Source: an uncultured Anaerolineae bacterium (GTDB lineage: Bacteria; Chloroflexota; Anaerolineae; J036; Brachytrichaceae). Taken from it: DNA of 64,000 bases. This document shows, piece by piece, positions 34,627 through 43,883 of this stretch. Location of the stretch: NCBI GenBank assembly GCA_938028725.1, contig CALIMH010000012.1, positions 1 to 64,000 on the forward strand, read 5' to 3'. Under the pieces are notes generated by a model. The model had not been told where the DNA came from and made no database searches. It worked only from the letters and a program-made list of their open reading frames with translations. A program made the position numbers and the translations under genes. Each line of letters starts with the position of its first letter. Positions within the stretch are counted from its first letter, which is position 1.

Positions 34627-36474
34627 CTACGGCATCGCCAGCGCAGGGGCCGCCGCGCCATTCTGCTTTGCACCCACCCGAACTGGATCGCGGAACTGCC
34701 GACGGTACAGCTCGGCGTATAGCCCACCCTGGGCCAGCAGCTCAGCGTGTGTGCCGCGCTCCACGATGCGGCCGCCGTCAACCACCAGGATCATGTCGGC
34801 CCGCCGAACCGTGGAGAGGCGGTGGGCAATGACAAAGCTGGTGCGTCCTTGCATCAGCCGCTCCAATGCACGCTGAATCAGCGACTCGGTGTAAGTGTCC
34901 ACGGAGGAAGTCGCCTCGTCGAGGATAAGGATGCGTGGGTCGGCCAAGATCGCGCGCGCGATGCTGATGAGCTGGCGCTGGCCTTGGCTCAGGCCGCTGC
35001 CGCGCTCCCCAAGGCGAGTTTGGTAACCGTCCTTCAAGCGCATGATGAACTCATGTGCGTTCGCTAGGCGGGCTGCGGCCTCCACCTCTGCATCGGTGGC
35101 ATCGAGCTTGCCGTAGCGGATGTTGTCTGCGATGGTGCCGGCGAACAGGAAGCCATCCTGCAGCACAGCGCCCATTTGGCGGCGCAAGCTGGGGCGCGTC
35201 ACATCGCGGATGTCTATGCCATCAATGCGGATCGCGCCTTCCGTCACGTCGTAGAAGCGTTGCAGCAAGTTGATGATGGTGGTCTTGCCGGCGCCGGTTG
35301 GGCCTACCAGCGCGATCGTCTGGCCTGGCTCAGCGCGGAAACTCACGGCGTGCAGCACCGGCTGGTTGGGATCGTAGGCAAACGAGACGCGGTCGAACAC
35401 GACTGCACCGCGGATGGGCGGCATCTCGCGGGCCCCAGGCGGATCGTGCTCTGGCTCGGTGTCCACCAGCTCGAAGATGCGCTCGGCGCCGGCCAGCGAC
35501 GCTTGGGCTTGAGTGTAGATCGTGCTGATCGCCTGAAGCGGGCGGAAGAAGTTTTGCATGTAGGCAATGAACGCCACCACCACGCCGACGGTGGTCTGGC
35601 CTTGCAGCACCAAGAAGCCGCCGAAGGTAGCTACCACCGCGATCGCCAGCGTGCTGAGCACCTCGATAGCAGGCGTGAACGCACTGGTGACGGCGCTGGC
35701 GCTGATGTTAGCCTGGCGGTTGGCTGCGTTGCGCTCGGCGAAGCGCTGCATGTTGACCGTGGTGCGGTTATAGGCTTGTGCCACGCGCACGCCGGCGATC
35801 TCCTCCTCCAAGTTCGCTGAGACGTCCCCGATGGTTTGGCGAGTTTTGCGGTAGCGGGCGCGGGCGACACGGCCAAACACATTGGTGACGACCAACACGA
35901 CCGGGATGAAGGCGCTGCTGGCTAGCGCCAACGGCACGCTCTGTGCCACCATGCCGATCAGGATGCCGATCAGCCCAAACAGGCTGCCGAGAATTTGCAC
36001 CAGCCCCTGGCCGAGAAACTGGTTGATGGTGTCCGTGTCGTTCACCAGCCGGCTCATCACGTCGCCGACAGGTCGCTTGTCGAAGTAGCGCAGCGGCAGC
36101 ACCTGGACCTTGGTGAATATCTCCTGCCGCAAGCGCAGCAGCACGTTCTGGCCGACCACGCCGAGGTACACGATCTGCGCGCGCGCGGTGAGCAAACCCA
36201 ACACATACACCAATGCCAACGCGCCCATGCTGCCCAAGAGGCCGGCGACGCTGCCGCCGGGGTAGACGAACTGGTCCACCGCAAAGCCGATAATTGCCGG
36301 CCCAAGCGCTTGAGTGGCCGAGGCGACGCTGACTAAGACAAGCACCAGCGCCACCTCTTTGCGATAGGGCGCGATGTAGCGGAGCAACCGCCGCGCCACC
36401 GCGCGTTGGTCGCGCGCGCGCTCCTCAGGGGTGCTGAGCATGCGTTGCAGAGCGACTGGATCACCACTTCTCAT
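34627..36474 (-). CDS. ABC exporter half-transporter (heterodimer subunit B)
   Basis: A 615-residue protein with an ABCB-type six-helix membrane domain (residues 30-330) and a C-terminal ATPase. Walker A is GPTGAGKTTI, the signature is SGLSQGQRQLISIARA and Walker B is ILILDEATSSVDT with Glu present, so this half keeps a catalytic glutamate. The ATG at 36474 (MRSGDPVALQRM) is used, as upstream codons of the longer frame lie inside the preceding gene. It follows its partner by 31 nt. With the MarR regulator it forms a likely drug or lipid exporter. Confidence 0.9.
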   Translation of the reverse strand: MRSGDPVALQRMLSTPEERARDQRAVARRLLRYIAPYRKEVALVLVLVSVASATQALGPAIIGFAVDQFVYPGGSVAGLLGSMGALALVYVLGLLTARAQIVYLGVVGQNVLLRLRQEIFTKVQVLPLRYFDKRPVGDVMSRLVNDTDTINQFLGQGLVQILGSLFGLIGILIGMVAQSVPLALASSAFIPVVLVVTNVFGRVARARYRKTRQTIGDVSANLEEEIAGVRVAQAYNRTTVNMQRFAERNAANRQANISASAVTSAFTPAIEVLSTLAIAVVATFGGFLVLQGQTTVGVVVAFIAYMQNFFRPLQAISTIYTQAQASLAGAERIFELVDTEPEHDPPGAREMPPIRGAVVFDRVSFAYDPNQPVLHAVSFRAEPGQTIALVGPTGAGKTTIINLLQRFYDVTEGAIRIDGIDIRDVTRPSLRRQMGAVLQDGFLFAGTIADNIRYGKLDATDAEVEAAARLANAHEFIMRLKDGYQTRLGERGSGLSQGQRQLISIARAILADPRILILDEATSSVDTYTESLIQRALERLMQGRTSFVIAHRLSTVRRADMILVVDGGRIVERGTHAELLAQGGLYAELYRRQFRDPVRVGAKQNGAAAPALAMP

Positions 36475-36505
36475 GCGAAAGCTCCTGCAAAAAGCTATGG
36501 ACTGG

Positions 36506-38335
36506 TCACGCAGCCAGCGCCTCCTCGTACGGCGCAAGGTCAGGCGCGAACTGCGTGTCGAGGATCTCACCGTATAGCGCGTTGTCGCGCAGCAGCTCCT
36601 CGTGAGTGCCCTGGGCCACAATGCGGCCGTCGTCCACGAGCAGGATGAGGTCGGCGTTGCGCACGCTGCTCAGGCGCTGGGCCACCACGAAGCTGGTGCA
36701 GTTGCAACGCGTGAGCATGGCTTGAAGCGCTTGCTGAATTTGGTATTCGGTCTCGGCGTCCACGGCACTGGTGCTGTCGTCCAGAATGATCAGGCGCGGC
36801 TGCAAGAGCAGCGCGCGGGCGATGGCGATGCGCTGCTTTTGGCCGCCGCTGAGGCCCACGCCGCGCTCGCCGATCACGGTGTTGTAGCCGTCCGGCAGCG
36901 CGGTGATGAAGTCGTGGGCTTGGGCTGCTTTCGCTGCTTCCACGATCTCCTCCATGGTTGCGTCTGGCTTGCCGTAGGCGATGTTGTCGCGGATGGTGCC
37001 GCTGAACAGCACCGTGTCCTGCAGGACGATGCCGATGGACCCGCGCAGGGAGTCGAGCGTCACATCTTTCACGTCGTGTCCATCAATCAGCACCTGGCCG
37101 CGCTGGGGGTCGTAGAAGCGCGGGATGAGGTTGATGATCGAGGACTTGCCGCTGCCGGTGCGTCCGACGATCGCCACTTTGCTGCCAGCGGGCACATCAA
37201 AGCTGACATCCTCCAGCGCCCAACGATCGGAGCCGGCGAATTTGAAATACACGTTGCGGAAGCTCACATCGCCCTTGATCGGTGGCAGCGGAATGGCATC
37301 TGGCTTTTGCTTCACCTCGCTCTCTGCGTCTATGACCTCGAACACGCGCTCGGCGCTCACGCTGGCCCGCGCCACAAAGGCGGACAGAAAGCCGAACGCG
37401 AACAGCGGCTGGATCAACACGGCCAAGTAATTGGCAAACGCTACCAGCTCCCCCACAGTCAAGGTGGCACGGATGACCAACAGGCCGCCCACCAACGTCA
37501 CCATCAGCGTGGCCATGTTGACCACGAAGAACAGCAAGGGGAAGGTGATGGCGAATTGGCGGTTGATGGTGATGCTGATGTCGCGCAGCGCGTGGTTGAC
37601 TTTTGTGTAGCGCTCCAGCTCATGCGGTTCGCGCGCGAACGCGCGCACCACGCGAATGCCGGCCAGGTTCTCCTGCAGCACGGTGTTCAGCTCGGCCAGC
37701 TTCTGTTGCGTGAGACTGAAAAGTGGCCGCACGCGCGCGAGGAAGAAGCCGAGCAGCCCCAAAAAGAGGGGCGTCACCACGAGCGTCACGGCTGCCAAGA
37801 GGGCGTTCATGCTGAAGAGGAAGATCAGCGCGCCGACCAGGACCACAAAGGACCCGATCAGTTGCGGCACTGCCTGGCCGATAAACTGTCGCACAAGCTC
37901 GACGTCGCTCGTGACGCGCGTCATCAGTTGGCCGGTCTGCTGCTGGTCGTGATAGCTGAAGCTGAGCGTAGTGATCTTGTTGAAGATCAAGTTGCGCAGC
38001 TCATAGGCAACGTTTTGTGAGGCAGCCTCGGCCAGGTAAGACTGTAGGAAGTTGAACAATCCCTTGAGTGTTGCAATGCCGACAAGTCCGGCGCCGGCAG
38101 CGGCGATCACGTCCAGGCGCTGCGGCGCGATGCCCTGGTCAATGATGAGGCGTAGACCTTGGGGGACTAGCAGCGCCGCGAGGTTGCCCAGCAATAGGCC
38201 GGCCAGCGCGCCGGCCATCAACGGCCATTGTGGCTTCAGGTAGCGCAGGGCGCGCGTCAGCGCGCGCGCGTTTGTTTTCGACCGCTCTCTGCGGCTATGC
38301 TCGGTTGATCGATCGCTCACGTTTGTTGCCTCCAC
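36506..38335 (-). CDS. ABC exporter half-transporter (heterodimer subunit A)
   Basis: A 609-residue ABCB-type half-transporter. Walker A is GRTGSGKSSI and the signature reads GVGLSGGQKQRIAIARA. After Walker B (LIILDDSTSAVD) the usual catalytic Glu is Asp, so one of the two ATP sites of the heterodimer is probably degenerate, as in BmrCD/TM287-288 transporters. The start at 38335 lies inside the end of the MarR gene (41-nt overlap); a GTG a few codons later is possible. It is the first transporter gene of the operon. Confidence 0.9.
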   Translation of the reverse strand: MEATNVSDRSTEHSRRERSKTNARALTRALRYLKPQWPLMAGALAGLLLGNLAALLVPQGLRLIIDQGIAPQRLDVIAAAGAGLVGIATLKGLFNFLQSYLAEAASQNVAYELRNLIFNKITTLSFSYHDQQQTGQLMTRVTSDVELVRQFIGQAVPQLIGSFVVLVGALIFLFSMNALLAAVTLVVTPLFLGLLGFFLARVRPLFSLTQQKLAELNTVLQENLAGIRVVRAFAREPHELERYTKVNHALRDISITINRQFAITFPLLFFVVNMATLMVTLVGGLLVIRATLTVGELVAFANYLAVLIQPLFAFGFLSAFVARASVSAERVFEVIDAESEVKQKPDAIPLPPIKGDVSFRNVYFKFAGSDRWALEDVSFDVPAGSKVAIVGRTGSGKSSIINLIPRFYDPQRGQVLIDGHDVKDVTLDSLRGSIGIVLQDTVLFSGTIRDNIAYGKPDATMEEIVEAAKAAQAHDFITALPDGYNTVIGERGVGLSGGQKQRIAIARALLLQPRLIILDDSTSAVDAETEYQIQQALQAMLTRCNCTSFVVAQRLSSVRNADLILLVDDGRIVAQGTHEELLRDNALYGEILDTQFAPDLAPYEEALAA

Positions 38336-38828
38336 TGTTCACGCCAGCTGTCGCTGTCGGTCTTGCTGAACGCTGGGTGCGGGCTGGTCGCAGGGGCGTG
38401 CGGGTGGCCAGTTGTTCGATGATGCTCAGCGCGTGCTCGAGTATTCGGCGTTCCTCCGGCGTGATCAGCGCAAACATCTGAGTCATCTTCTCGAGCACCA
38501 CGTCGCACATGCGCTGGAACTCCGCTTGGCCCGCCTCGGTGAGTTGCAGTAACACTTGCCGTCGGTCTGCGGGATGTGGCACGCGCTTCAGCCAGGCTTT
38601 GCGCACCATCGCGTCCACCGAGCGTGAGAGCGTCGGCATCGAGACGGGGCGCATGGCTGCCAGTTGCTTCAGCGTGAGCGGGCCGTTGCTGAGCATGCGC
38701 AGGGTGTGCATTTGCATCACGGTGCTGGGGTCAGCGCGCGTGTCGGCGCGCAGTGCGCTGGCCATCATGTGCGCCACAATGGGCGACACCTGCATAAACC
38801 GCTTAGCAAGTTGGTGCGCAGAAGTCAT
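38295..38828 (-). CDS. MarR-family transcriptional regulator
   Basis: A 177-residue winged-helix regulator. The helix-turn-helix and wing read PLTLKQLAAMRPVSMPTLSR, then KRVPHPADRRQVLLQLTEAG, with the DxRxxxxxLT motif typical of MarR. A C-terminal basic tail (from RTPLRPARTQRSARP) of about 35 residues is extra. It is the first gene of the exporter operon and overlaps the transporter start. Two palindromes lie 18-47 nt upstream of its start codon and are likely its own operators. It probably represses the exporter until an inducer binds. Confidence 0.88.
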   Translation of the reverse strand: MTSAHQLAKRFMQVSPIVAHMMASALRADTRADPSTVMQMHTLRMLSNGPLTLKQLAAMRPVSMPTLSRSVDAMVRKAWLKRVPHPADRRQVLLQLTEAGQAEFQRMCDVVLEKMTQMFALITPEERRILEHALSIIEQLATRTPLRPARTQRSARPTATAGVNSGGNKRERSINRA

Positions 38829-38845
38829 GAGGTTTGACCTATTCG

Positions 38846-38875
38846 GTTAGCCTTGCTAACTGTTAGGCTACCTAA
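38846..38875 (-). promoter_or_regulatory. Two tandem palindromes upstream of the MarR gene
   Basis: GTTAGC-CTT-GCTAAC (38846-38860) and TTAGG-CTA-CCTAA (38863-38875) are inverted repeats with 3-nt spacers and a related TTAGS core. Their centres are 16 bp apart, about one and a half helical turns. They lie directly upstream of the marR start, as expected for autoregulation. Confidence 0.65.
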
Positions 38876-38970
38876 TCTTACGCGTTCGGATGAGCGCAGC
38901 GTGAAAATGGGCGCCAGCTCCTCCCGCCCGTCTGCTTGGCGCTCCACCGCCTCTATACTTTAAGGCAGCC

Positions 38971-40794
38971 ATGCCAAGACAAAAGATCAAGCCCACGTTG
39001 CCCCCGCGCTCTGAGATCCCGCTTGAATACACCTGGGACTTGGAGAGCCTATATCCCAACTTGGAGGAGTGGGAGGCCGCGTTCCGCCGCCTTGAGTCAC
39101 AACTGGACCTGTTGCAGTCCTATAAAGGTCGGCTGACCGAATCGCCCGCCGGGTTGTTGGCCTTTTTAAGGTTGCGCGATCAGCTCGAGGCGGAGCTGCA
39201 CAAAATTTGGAATCATGCCGAGCGCGCCTTCGACGTGGACACCACTAACCAGACCAATGCAGCGCGTGTGGCCCGCACGCAGAGCCTCTGGGCCCGTTAT
39301 GCTGCCGCGACTGCGTTCGCGCGGCCAGAGCTGTTGACTCTCGACGCTGACCAGGTCGCCCAATTCGTTGCCGCTGAATCGGGGCTGGAAGTGTATCGGC
39401 ACTTCTTCGACGACTTGCTGCGCATGAAGCCGCACGTCCGCTCTGCCGAGGTGGAGGAGGTGGTGGCCCAGGCTAGCACGGTAACCAGCGCGCCGGCGAA
39501 CATCTACGCCATGCTCGCCAACGCGGATCTGCGCTTTGCTGATGCGCGCGACAGCAAGCGCCGCAAGCATACCGTCGCGCAGAGCACGATGGATGAGCTG
39601 CTCAGCAGCCCCGACCGCGCCCTGCGCAAGAGCGCGTGGGAGAGCTACGCCGACGGCTTCTTGAGCATGAAGAACACCTTCGCAGAGGTGATGGCAGCGA
39701 AGGTAAAAGCGTCGGTGTGGCGCGCGCGCGCGGCGCGCTTCAACAGCGTGTTGGAGGCGTCGTTGGCACCGGCCAACCTGACGCCAGCGGTCTATCACAA
39801 CGTGATAGATGCGTGCAATCGCCATCTGCCGATCTGGCATCGTTACTGGGACGTGCGCCGTCGGGCCCTGAAGCTCGACAAGATGGAAGTGTGCGACATC
39901 TTCGCGCCTCTAGCCCCACCGCCGCGTGTCACCTGGCAGCAGGCGGTGCGGTGGTTGGTAGAGGGGTTGCGCCCGCTGGGCGAGTCCTACGTCGCAGACG
40001 TGCAGGCCGGCCTCACCACAGAGCGCTGGGTGGATGTGTTGCCGAACATCGGCAAGCGCGATGGCGCTTACTCCAGCGGCGGCTATGGCATGAAGCCTTT
40101 CATCTTCATGAGCTACAGCGAGCAAGGGCTTGGCAGCTTGAGCACGCTCGCCCATGAAGTGGGCCACTCGATGCACACCTTGCTGAGCTGCCGCCACCAG
40201 CCCTACGTGTATTCCTCCTACTCCACCTTCGTCGCAGAGGTCGCTTCCAACTTCAACCAAGCGCTATTGCGAGCACACTTGCTCAACCTTGGGCTGGGCA
40301 AGGATTTTGAGATCGCTGTCGTTCAAGAGGCGATGGATAACTTCCACCGCTACCTCTTCCTCATGCCCATCCTCTCCCAGTTCGAGCACTGGATGCACAC
40401 AACGATTGAAAACGGCGGCGCGCTCACCGCCGACATGATGAGCGAGAAGATGGTGGAACTGTTCCGCCGAGGCTATGGCGACGCCGTGCAGCTCGACGAG
40501 CCGCGTGTGGGCGTCACGTGGATGCAATTCGTGCACTTTTACGCAGACTACTACGTGTGGCAATATGCCTCCGGCATCAGCGCCGCCAACGCGCTGGCCG
40601 ATCAGGTGCTCCAGGACCGCAGCGGCGAAGCTGCAAACGCCTTTTTGCGCTTCTTGAGCAGTGGCAGCTCGCGCTATCCGCTGGAGTTGCTGGCCGAAGC
40701 CGGCGTGGATATGACCCGCCCAGAGCCGCTAGAGCGCGCCTTCCAAGTGTTGGAGCGCTTTGTGGAGCGCTTCGAGCGCCTCACCATCGGGTGA
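38971..40794 (+). CDS. pepF: Oligoendopeptidase F (M3B family)
   Basis: A 607-residue zinc metallopeptidase. The metal-binding motif HEVGHSMHTLLS is near residue 395, with the third ligand Glu in FVAEVASNFNQALL. The N-terminal segment PLEYTWDLESLYPNLEEWE is typical of the family, as is RKSAWESYADGFL. It cleaves short cytoplasmic peptides. The ATG at 38971 is 11 nt after a TATACT (-10), and no Shine-Dalgarno sequence is present, so the mRNA may be leaderless or nearly so. Confidence 0.95.
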   Translation: MPRQKIKPTLPPRSEIPLEYTWDLESLYPNLEEWEAAFRRLESQLDLLQSYKGRLTESPAGLLAFLRLRDQLEAELHKIWNHAERAFDVDTTNQTNAARVARTQSLWARYAAATAFARPELLTLDADQVAQFVAAESGLEVYRHFFDDLLRMKPHVRSAEVEEVVAQASTVTSAPANIYAMLANADLRFADARDSKRRKHTVAQSTMDELLSSPDRALRKSAWESYADGFLSMKNTFAEVMAAKVKASVWRARAARFNSVLEASLAPANLTPAVYHNVIDACNRHLPIWHRYWDVRRRALKLDKMEVCDIFAPLAPPPRVTWQQAVRWLVEGLRPLGESYVADVQAGLTTERWVDVLPNIGKRDGAYSSGGYGMKPFIFMSYSEQGLGSLSTLAHEVGHSMHTLLSCRHQPYVYSSYSTFVAEVASNFNQALLRAHLLNLGLGKDFEIAVVQEAMDNFHRYLFLMPILSQFEHWMHTTIENGGALTADMMSEKMVELFRRGYGDAVQLDEPRVGVTWMQFVHFYADYYVWQYASGISAANALADQVLQDRSGEAANAFLRFLSSGSSRYPLELLAEAGVDMTRPEPLERAFQVLERFVERFERLTIG

Positions 40795-40861
40795 GCGCCA
40801 TCAGCACGGCGCGCCTCATGCGCGGCCTGTAGCGTCTGGACAAAACCAATACAATCTGGTC

Positions 40862-41641
40862 GTGTGGAGCTGGAGGGGTGTAGGGCGCGCGTGGCTGGCA
40901 GTCAGTCTGGCCGTGAGCGGCTGCACGCTGCTACCAAGCCGCCAAGCAATGCAGCCGGTGGTCGCTTTTGTGACGCCACCAGAAGGGGCACAGTTCGAGC
41001 TGGGTGAGGTGGTGCATTTCACCATCGCAGCCGTAGCCAGCGCTGGCGTGGCGCGCGTGGAGCTGCTGGACGACGGCAACGTAGTGGCTGCCCAGCCCAA
41101 CCCCAATCAATCCCCCACGTTCTCTGCGCGCATCGCCTACATGCCGAATCGGACAGGTCGGGTCACTTTCCAAGCGGTGGCCGTGGACGCTAACGGCCGC
41201 AGCAGCGAGCCGGCCGTGCTGAACATTGTCTACGGCGCGTCTGCCACACCTACGCCTGCGCCACCGCCGCCGGGTGCTCACTCCTCTGTCACACCAGGCG
41301 AGAGCGGCTGCCGTCTTGCTGCGCTGTTCTTGCAAGATGTGACCGTGCCGGATGGCACGGTGATGCGGGCCGGCACAGTGTTCACCAAAACCTGGCGTAT
41401 GCGCAACGTCAGCTCCTGCGATTGGGGGGAAGGTTACACCCTCGCGCATGAATCTGACACGGTGCTGGGCAGTGTGCGCAGCGTGGCAGTGAACCCTACG
41501 CCGAGCAATGCCAACGTGGATATTAGCGTGCCGATGGTGGCGCCGCGCCAACCAGGGGTATACACCAGCACGTGGCGACTGAAAGACCCGAGCGGCCAAT
41601 GGTTTGGCAATCGGGTCTTCGTGGTGATCCGCGTGCCGTGA
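40862..41641 (+). CDS. Lipoprotein with an NBR1-like (four-tryptophan, FW) domain
   Basis: A 259-residue predicted lipoprotein. A signal peptide ends in LAVSGC. Residues about 40-130 form an Ig-like domain (VAFVTPPEGAQFELGEVV, GRVTFQAVAVDANGRSS). A Thr/Pro linker (ATPTPAPPPP) leads to a second domain of about 105 residues with the FW signature: four tryptophans in TKTWRMRN, SCDWGEGYTL, STWRLKD and GQWFGN. This Ig-like fold is known from the eukaryotic autophagy receptor NBR1 and occurs in some bacteria. GTG at 40862 sits six nucleotides after a TACAAT, so the transcript may be leaderless. Binding partner unknown. Confidence 0.78.
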   Translation: MWSWRGVGRAWLAVSLAVSGCTLLPSRQAMQPVVAFVTPPEGAQFELGEVVHFTIAAVASAGVARVELLDDGNVVAAQPNPNQSPTFSARIAYMPNRTGRVTFQAVAVDANGRSSEPAVLNIVYGASATPTPAPPPPGAHSSVTPGESGCRLAALFLQDVTVPDGTVMRAGTVFTKTWRMRNVSSCDWGEGYTLAHESDTVLGSVRSVAVNPTPSNANVDISVPMVAPRQPGVYTSTWRLKDPSGQWFGNRVFVVIRVP

Positions 41642-41693
41642 AAAGTTTCTTGAAATCACTATGTCATTCATCGGGCTTGGCGCTGCTTGCCCA

Positions 41694-41699
41694 TATAAT
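41694..41699 (+). promoter_or_regulatory. -10 box of a leaderless moxR transcript
   Basis: Consensus TATAAT seven nucleotides before the ATG at 41707. No -35 resembling TTGACA at 16-18 nt upstream. Transcription would start at or next to the initiation codon. Confidence 0.55.
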
Positions 41700-41706
41700 T
41701 TGAGTG

Positions 41707-42702
41707 ATGTCAAACAGCTCGGTCAGCCCAGAGCAGTTTATGCACATTGCGCACGCCGTGGAGCAAGAGGTGTGCAAAGTGATTATCGGCCAGCGCGATG
41801 TGATCCGACACACGCTGATCGCGATCTTGAGTGGCGGTCATGTGTTACTGGAAGGTGTGCCGGGACTGGGCAAGACGAGCCTGGTGCGCGCTTTCGCCGA
41901 CACGTTGGAGCTGCGCTTCGCCCGCATTCAGTTCACACCTGACCTCATGCCGGCGGACATCGTCGGCACGGATATTTTGGAAGAGCAAGAGGGCGGCAAG
42001 CGCGCCTTCCGCTTCCAGCCGGGCCCTGTCTTCGCCAACTTGGTGCTGGCCGATGAGATCAACCGCGCCACACCAAAGACGCAATCGGCCCTGCTTGAGG
42101 CCATGCAAGAGCGCACCGTGAGCGTGCTGGGGCGCACCTACGCGGCTAGTAAGCCGTTCTTCGTGATGGCTACCCAAAACCCTATCGAGATGGAGGGCAC
42201 CTATCCGCTGCCAGAGGCGCAGCTTGACCGCTTCATGTTCAAGCTGGATGTGGCTTTCCCAAAGCTCGATGAGCTAACCCAGATCGTCGAGGCAACTACA
42301 GGCGACCGATCGGCGCGCGCGAACAAGGTGACCGACGGCAAAACGCTGCTTGCGCTGAGCCAATTTGTCCGCCAGGTGCCGGCGGCCTCGCATGTGGCAC
42401 GCTACGCTGCTGCCCTCGTGGCCGCTTCGCACCCTGACAGCGAGTTAGCACCAGAGACCGTGCGCCGCTACGTGCGCTACGGCGCAAGCCCACGTGGTGC
42501 ACAAGCCTTGCTGCTGGGGGCGCGCGCGCTAGCGTTGCTGGAAGGTCGCTTTAACGTTGCGATTGAGGATGTGAAGGCGCTGGCGCCTGCTGCGCTGCGC
42601 CATCGTGTGTTGATCAACTTTGAAGGCCAGGCTGATGGCGTGCGTCCAGACAAAGTCATTGCGGATCTGATCGCCCACGTGAAGCCGGTTCCCGAAATCT
42701 GA
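41707..42702 (+). CDS. MoxR-family AAA+ ATPase
   Basis: A 331-residue MoxR ATPase. Walker A is EGVPGLGKTSL, Walker B is LVLADEINRATPKTQ, sensor 1 is FFVMATQNPIEMEG and the sensor 2 helical bundle carries GASPRGAQALLLGARALAL. MoxR proteins act as chaperones that load cofactors or assemble complexes with a VWA or DUF58 partner usually encoded next door. No such partner is present, since the next gene is rlmN. Start chosen at the second of two adjacent initiation codons. Confidence 0.93.
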   Translation: MSNSSVSPEQFMHIAHAVEQEVCKVIIGQRDVIRHTLIAILSGGHVLLEGVPGLGKTSLVRAFADTLELRFARIQFTPDLMPADIVGTDILEEQEGGKRAFRFQPGPVFANLVLADEINRATPKTQSALLEAMQERTVSVLGRTYAASKPFFVMATQNPIEMEGTYPLPEAQLDRFMFKLDVAFPKLDELTQIVEATTGDRSARANKVTDGKTLLALSQFVRQVPAASHVARYAAALVAASHPDSELAPETVRRYVRYGASPRGAQALLLGARALALLEGRFNVAIEDVKALAPAALRHRVLINFEGQADGVRPDKVIADLIAHVKPVPEI

Positions 42703-42723
42703 CCCTTGCACACCTATTGACCT

Positions 42724-43860
42724 ATGGCACGAGGTATCCTCAACTCACTTTATAACCTCTCGCTTGAACAAATGCGCGAGCTGATGATGGAGCTTGGTCA
42801 GCCATCCTTCCGCGCGGATCAAATTTGGCGCTGGCTGTATTTGCGGTTGGCCAGCAGTTACGATGAGATGTCGGATGTGCCCAGGCTGCTGCGGGATCGG
42901 CTCAGCGCCCGATACGTGGTCACGCCGATCAGCGTGGTCGCCGAGCAGCGCTCATCGGATGGCTGGACGCGCAAATGGCTGTTGCGCTTGAGCGACGGCA
43001 TGGAGATCGAGACGGTGCTGATGGAGTATGCGGATGAGCGTCACACAGTGTGCGTCTCCACGCAGGTGGGGTGTGGCATGGGCTGTAGCTTCTGCGCCAC
43101 CGGCCAAATGGGCTTTGCGCGCAACCTCAGCGCGGGCGAGATTATTGCGCAGGTGATCCATGTGGCGCGCGTGTTGCGCGCAGAGGGAGAAACGCTGACC
43201 AACGTCGTGTTCATGGGCATGGGTGAGCCGTTCGCAAACTATCACAACGTAGTGCGAGCGATCCGGCAGCTCAACACGCCGGTCGCAGAGGGTGGCTTCG
43301 GCATGGGCATGCGTCGGTTCACGGTGTCCACGGCAGGCTTGGTCTCAGGCATTTTGCACTTCTCAGAGGAGCGTTGGCAGGTGAACCTAGCGGTGTCGCT
43401 TCACGCGGCAACGGACGAGCTGCGCAACCGACTGGTGCCGCTCAATCGGCGTCATCCGCTGCAGGAGCTGGTGCGGGCGACGCGCCGCTACATTCAACGC
43501 ACCAACCGCCGCGTCAGCTACGAGTGGGTGTTGATCGAGGGCGTGAACGACACAGCGGAGCAGGCCGAAGCGCTGGTGAAAGTGGTCGAGGCAACCAATC
43601 CGCATCCCCATGCACGGCTGGTGCACGTAAACCTCATCCCGTTGAATCAAACCGCCGGCTTTGTTGGCCAGGCGCCATCAGAGGAGCGTCAGCGTGCCTT
43701 CTGCGCCGTTCTGGACCAGGCCGGCGTGCCACATACCCTGCGCGTGCGGCGTGGGATTGACATCGCCGCCGGCTGCGGTCAGTTGCGCACGCGCGAGGCC
43801 CTCCGCCGCAGCGCCGCCCTGAAAAGCGAGGAGCAGGTGGCGCACCCACCTGCTCCCTGA
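42724..43860 (+). CDS. rlmN: Dual-specificity 23S rRNA/tRNA adenine-C2 methyltransferase RlmN
   Basis: A 378-residue radical SAM enzyme. The cluster motif CGMGCSFCATGQMGF supplies Cys117, Cys121 and Cys124, and GIDIAAGCGQLR carries the conserved C-terminal mechanistic Cys near residue 351. The N-terminal HhH-like domain (FRADQIWRWLYLRL) contacts tRNA. It methylates A2503 of 23S rRNA and A37 of several tRNAs. The ATG is 21 nt after the moxR stop. Confidence 0.96.
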   Translation: MARGILNSLYNLSLEQMRELMMELGQPSFRADQIWRWLYLRLASSYDEMSDVPRLLRDRLSARYVVTPISVVAEQRSSDGWTRKWLLRLSDGMEIETVLMEYADERHTVCVSTQVGCGMGCSFCATGQMGFARNLSAGEIIAQVIHVARVLRAEGETLTNVVFMGMGEPFANYHNVVRAIRQLNTPVAEGGFGMGMRRFTVSTAGLVSGILHFSEERWQVNLAVSLHAATDELRNRLVPLNRRHPLQELVRATRRYIQRTNRRVSYEWVLIEGVNDTAEQAEALVKVVEATNPHPHARLVHVNLIPLNQTAGFVGQAPSEERQRAFCAVLDQAGVPHTLRVRRGIDIAAGCGQLRTREALRRSAALKSEEQVAHPPAP

Positions 43861-43883
43861 GAAGCGCTATGGCGATCCGCGTC

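Noticed and set aside
36602-38020. A 472-residue plus-strand frame across the ABC exporter
   Set aside because: It is antisense to a clear ABC half-transporter and has no recognisable domain, only His/Gln-rich shadow composition.
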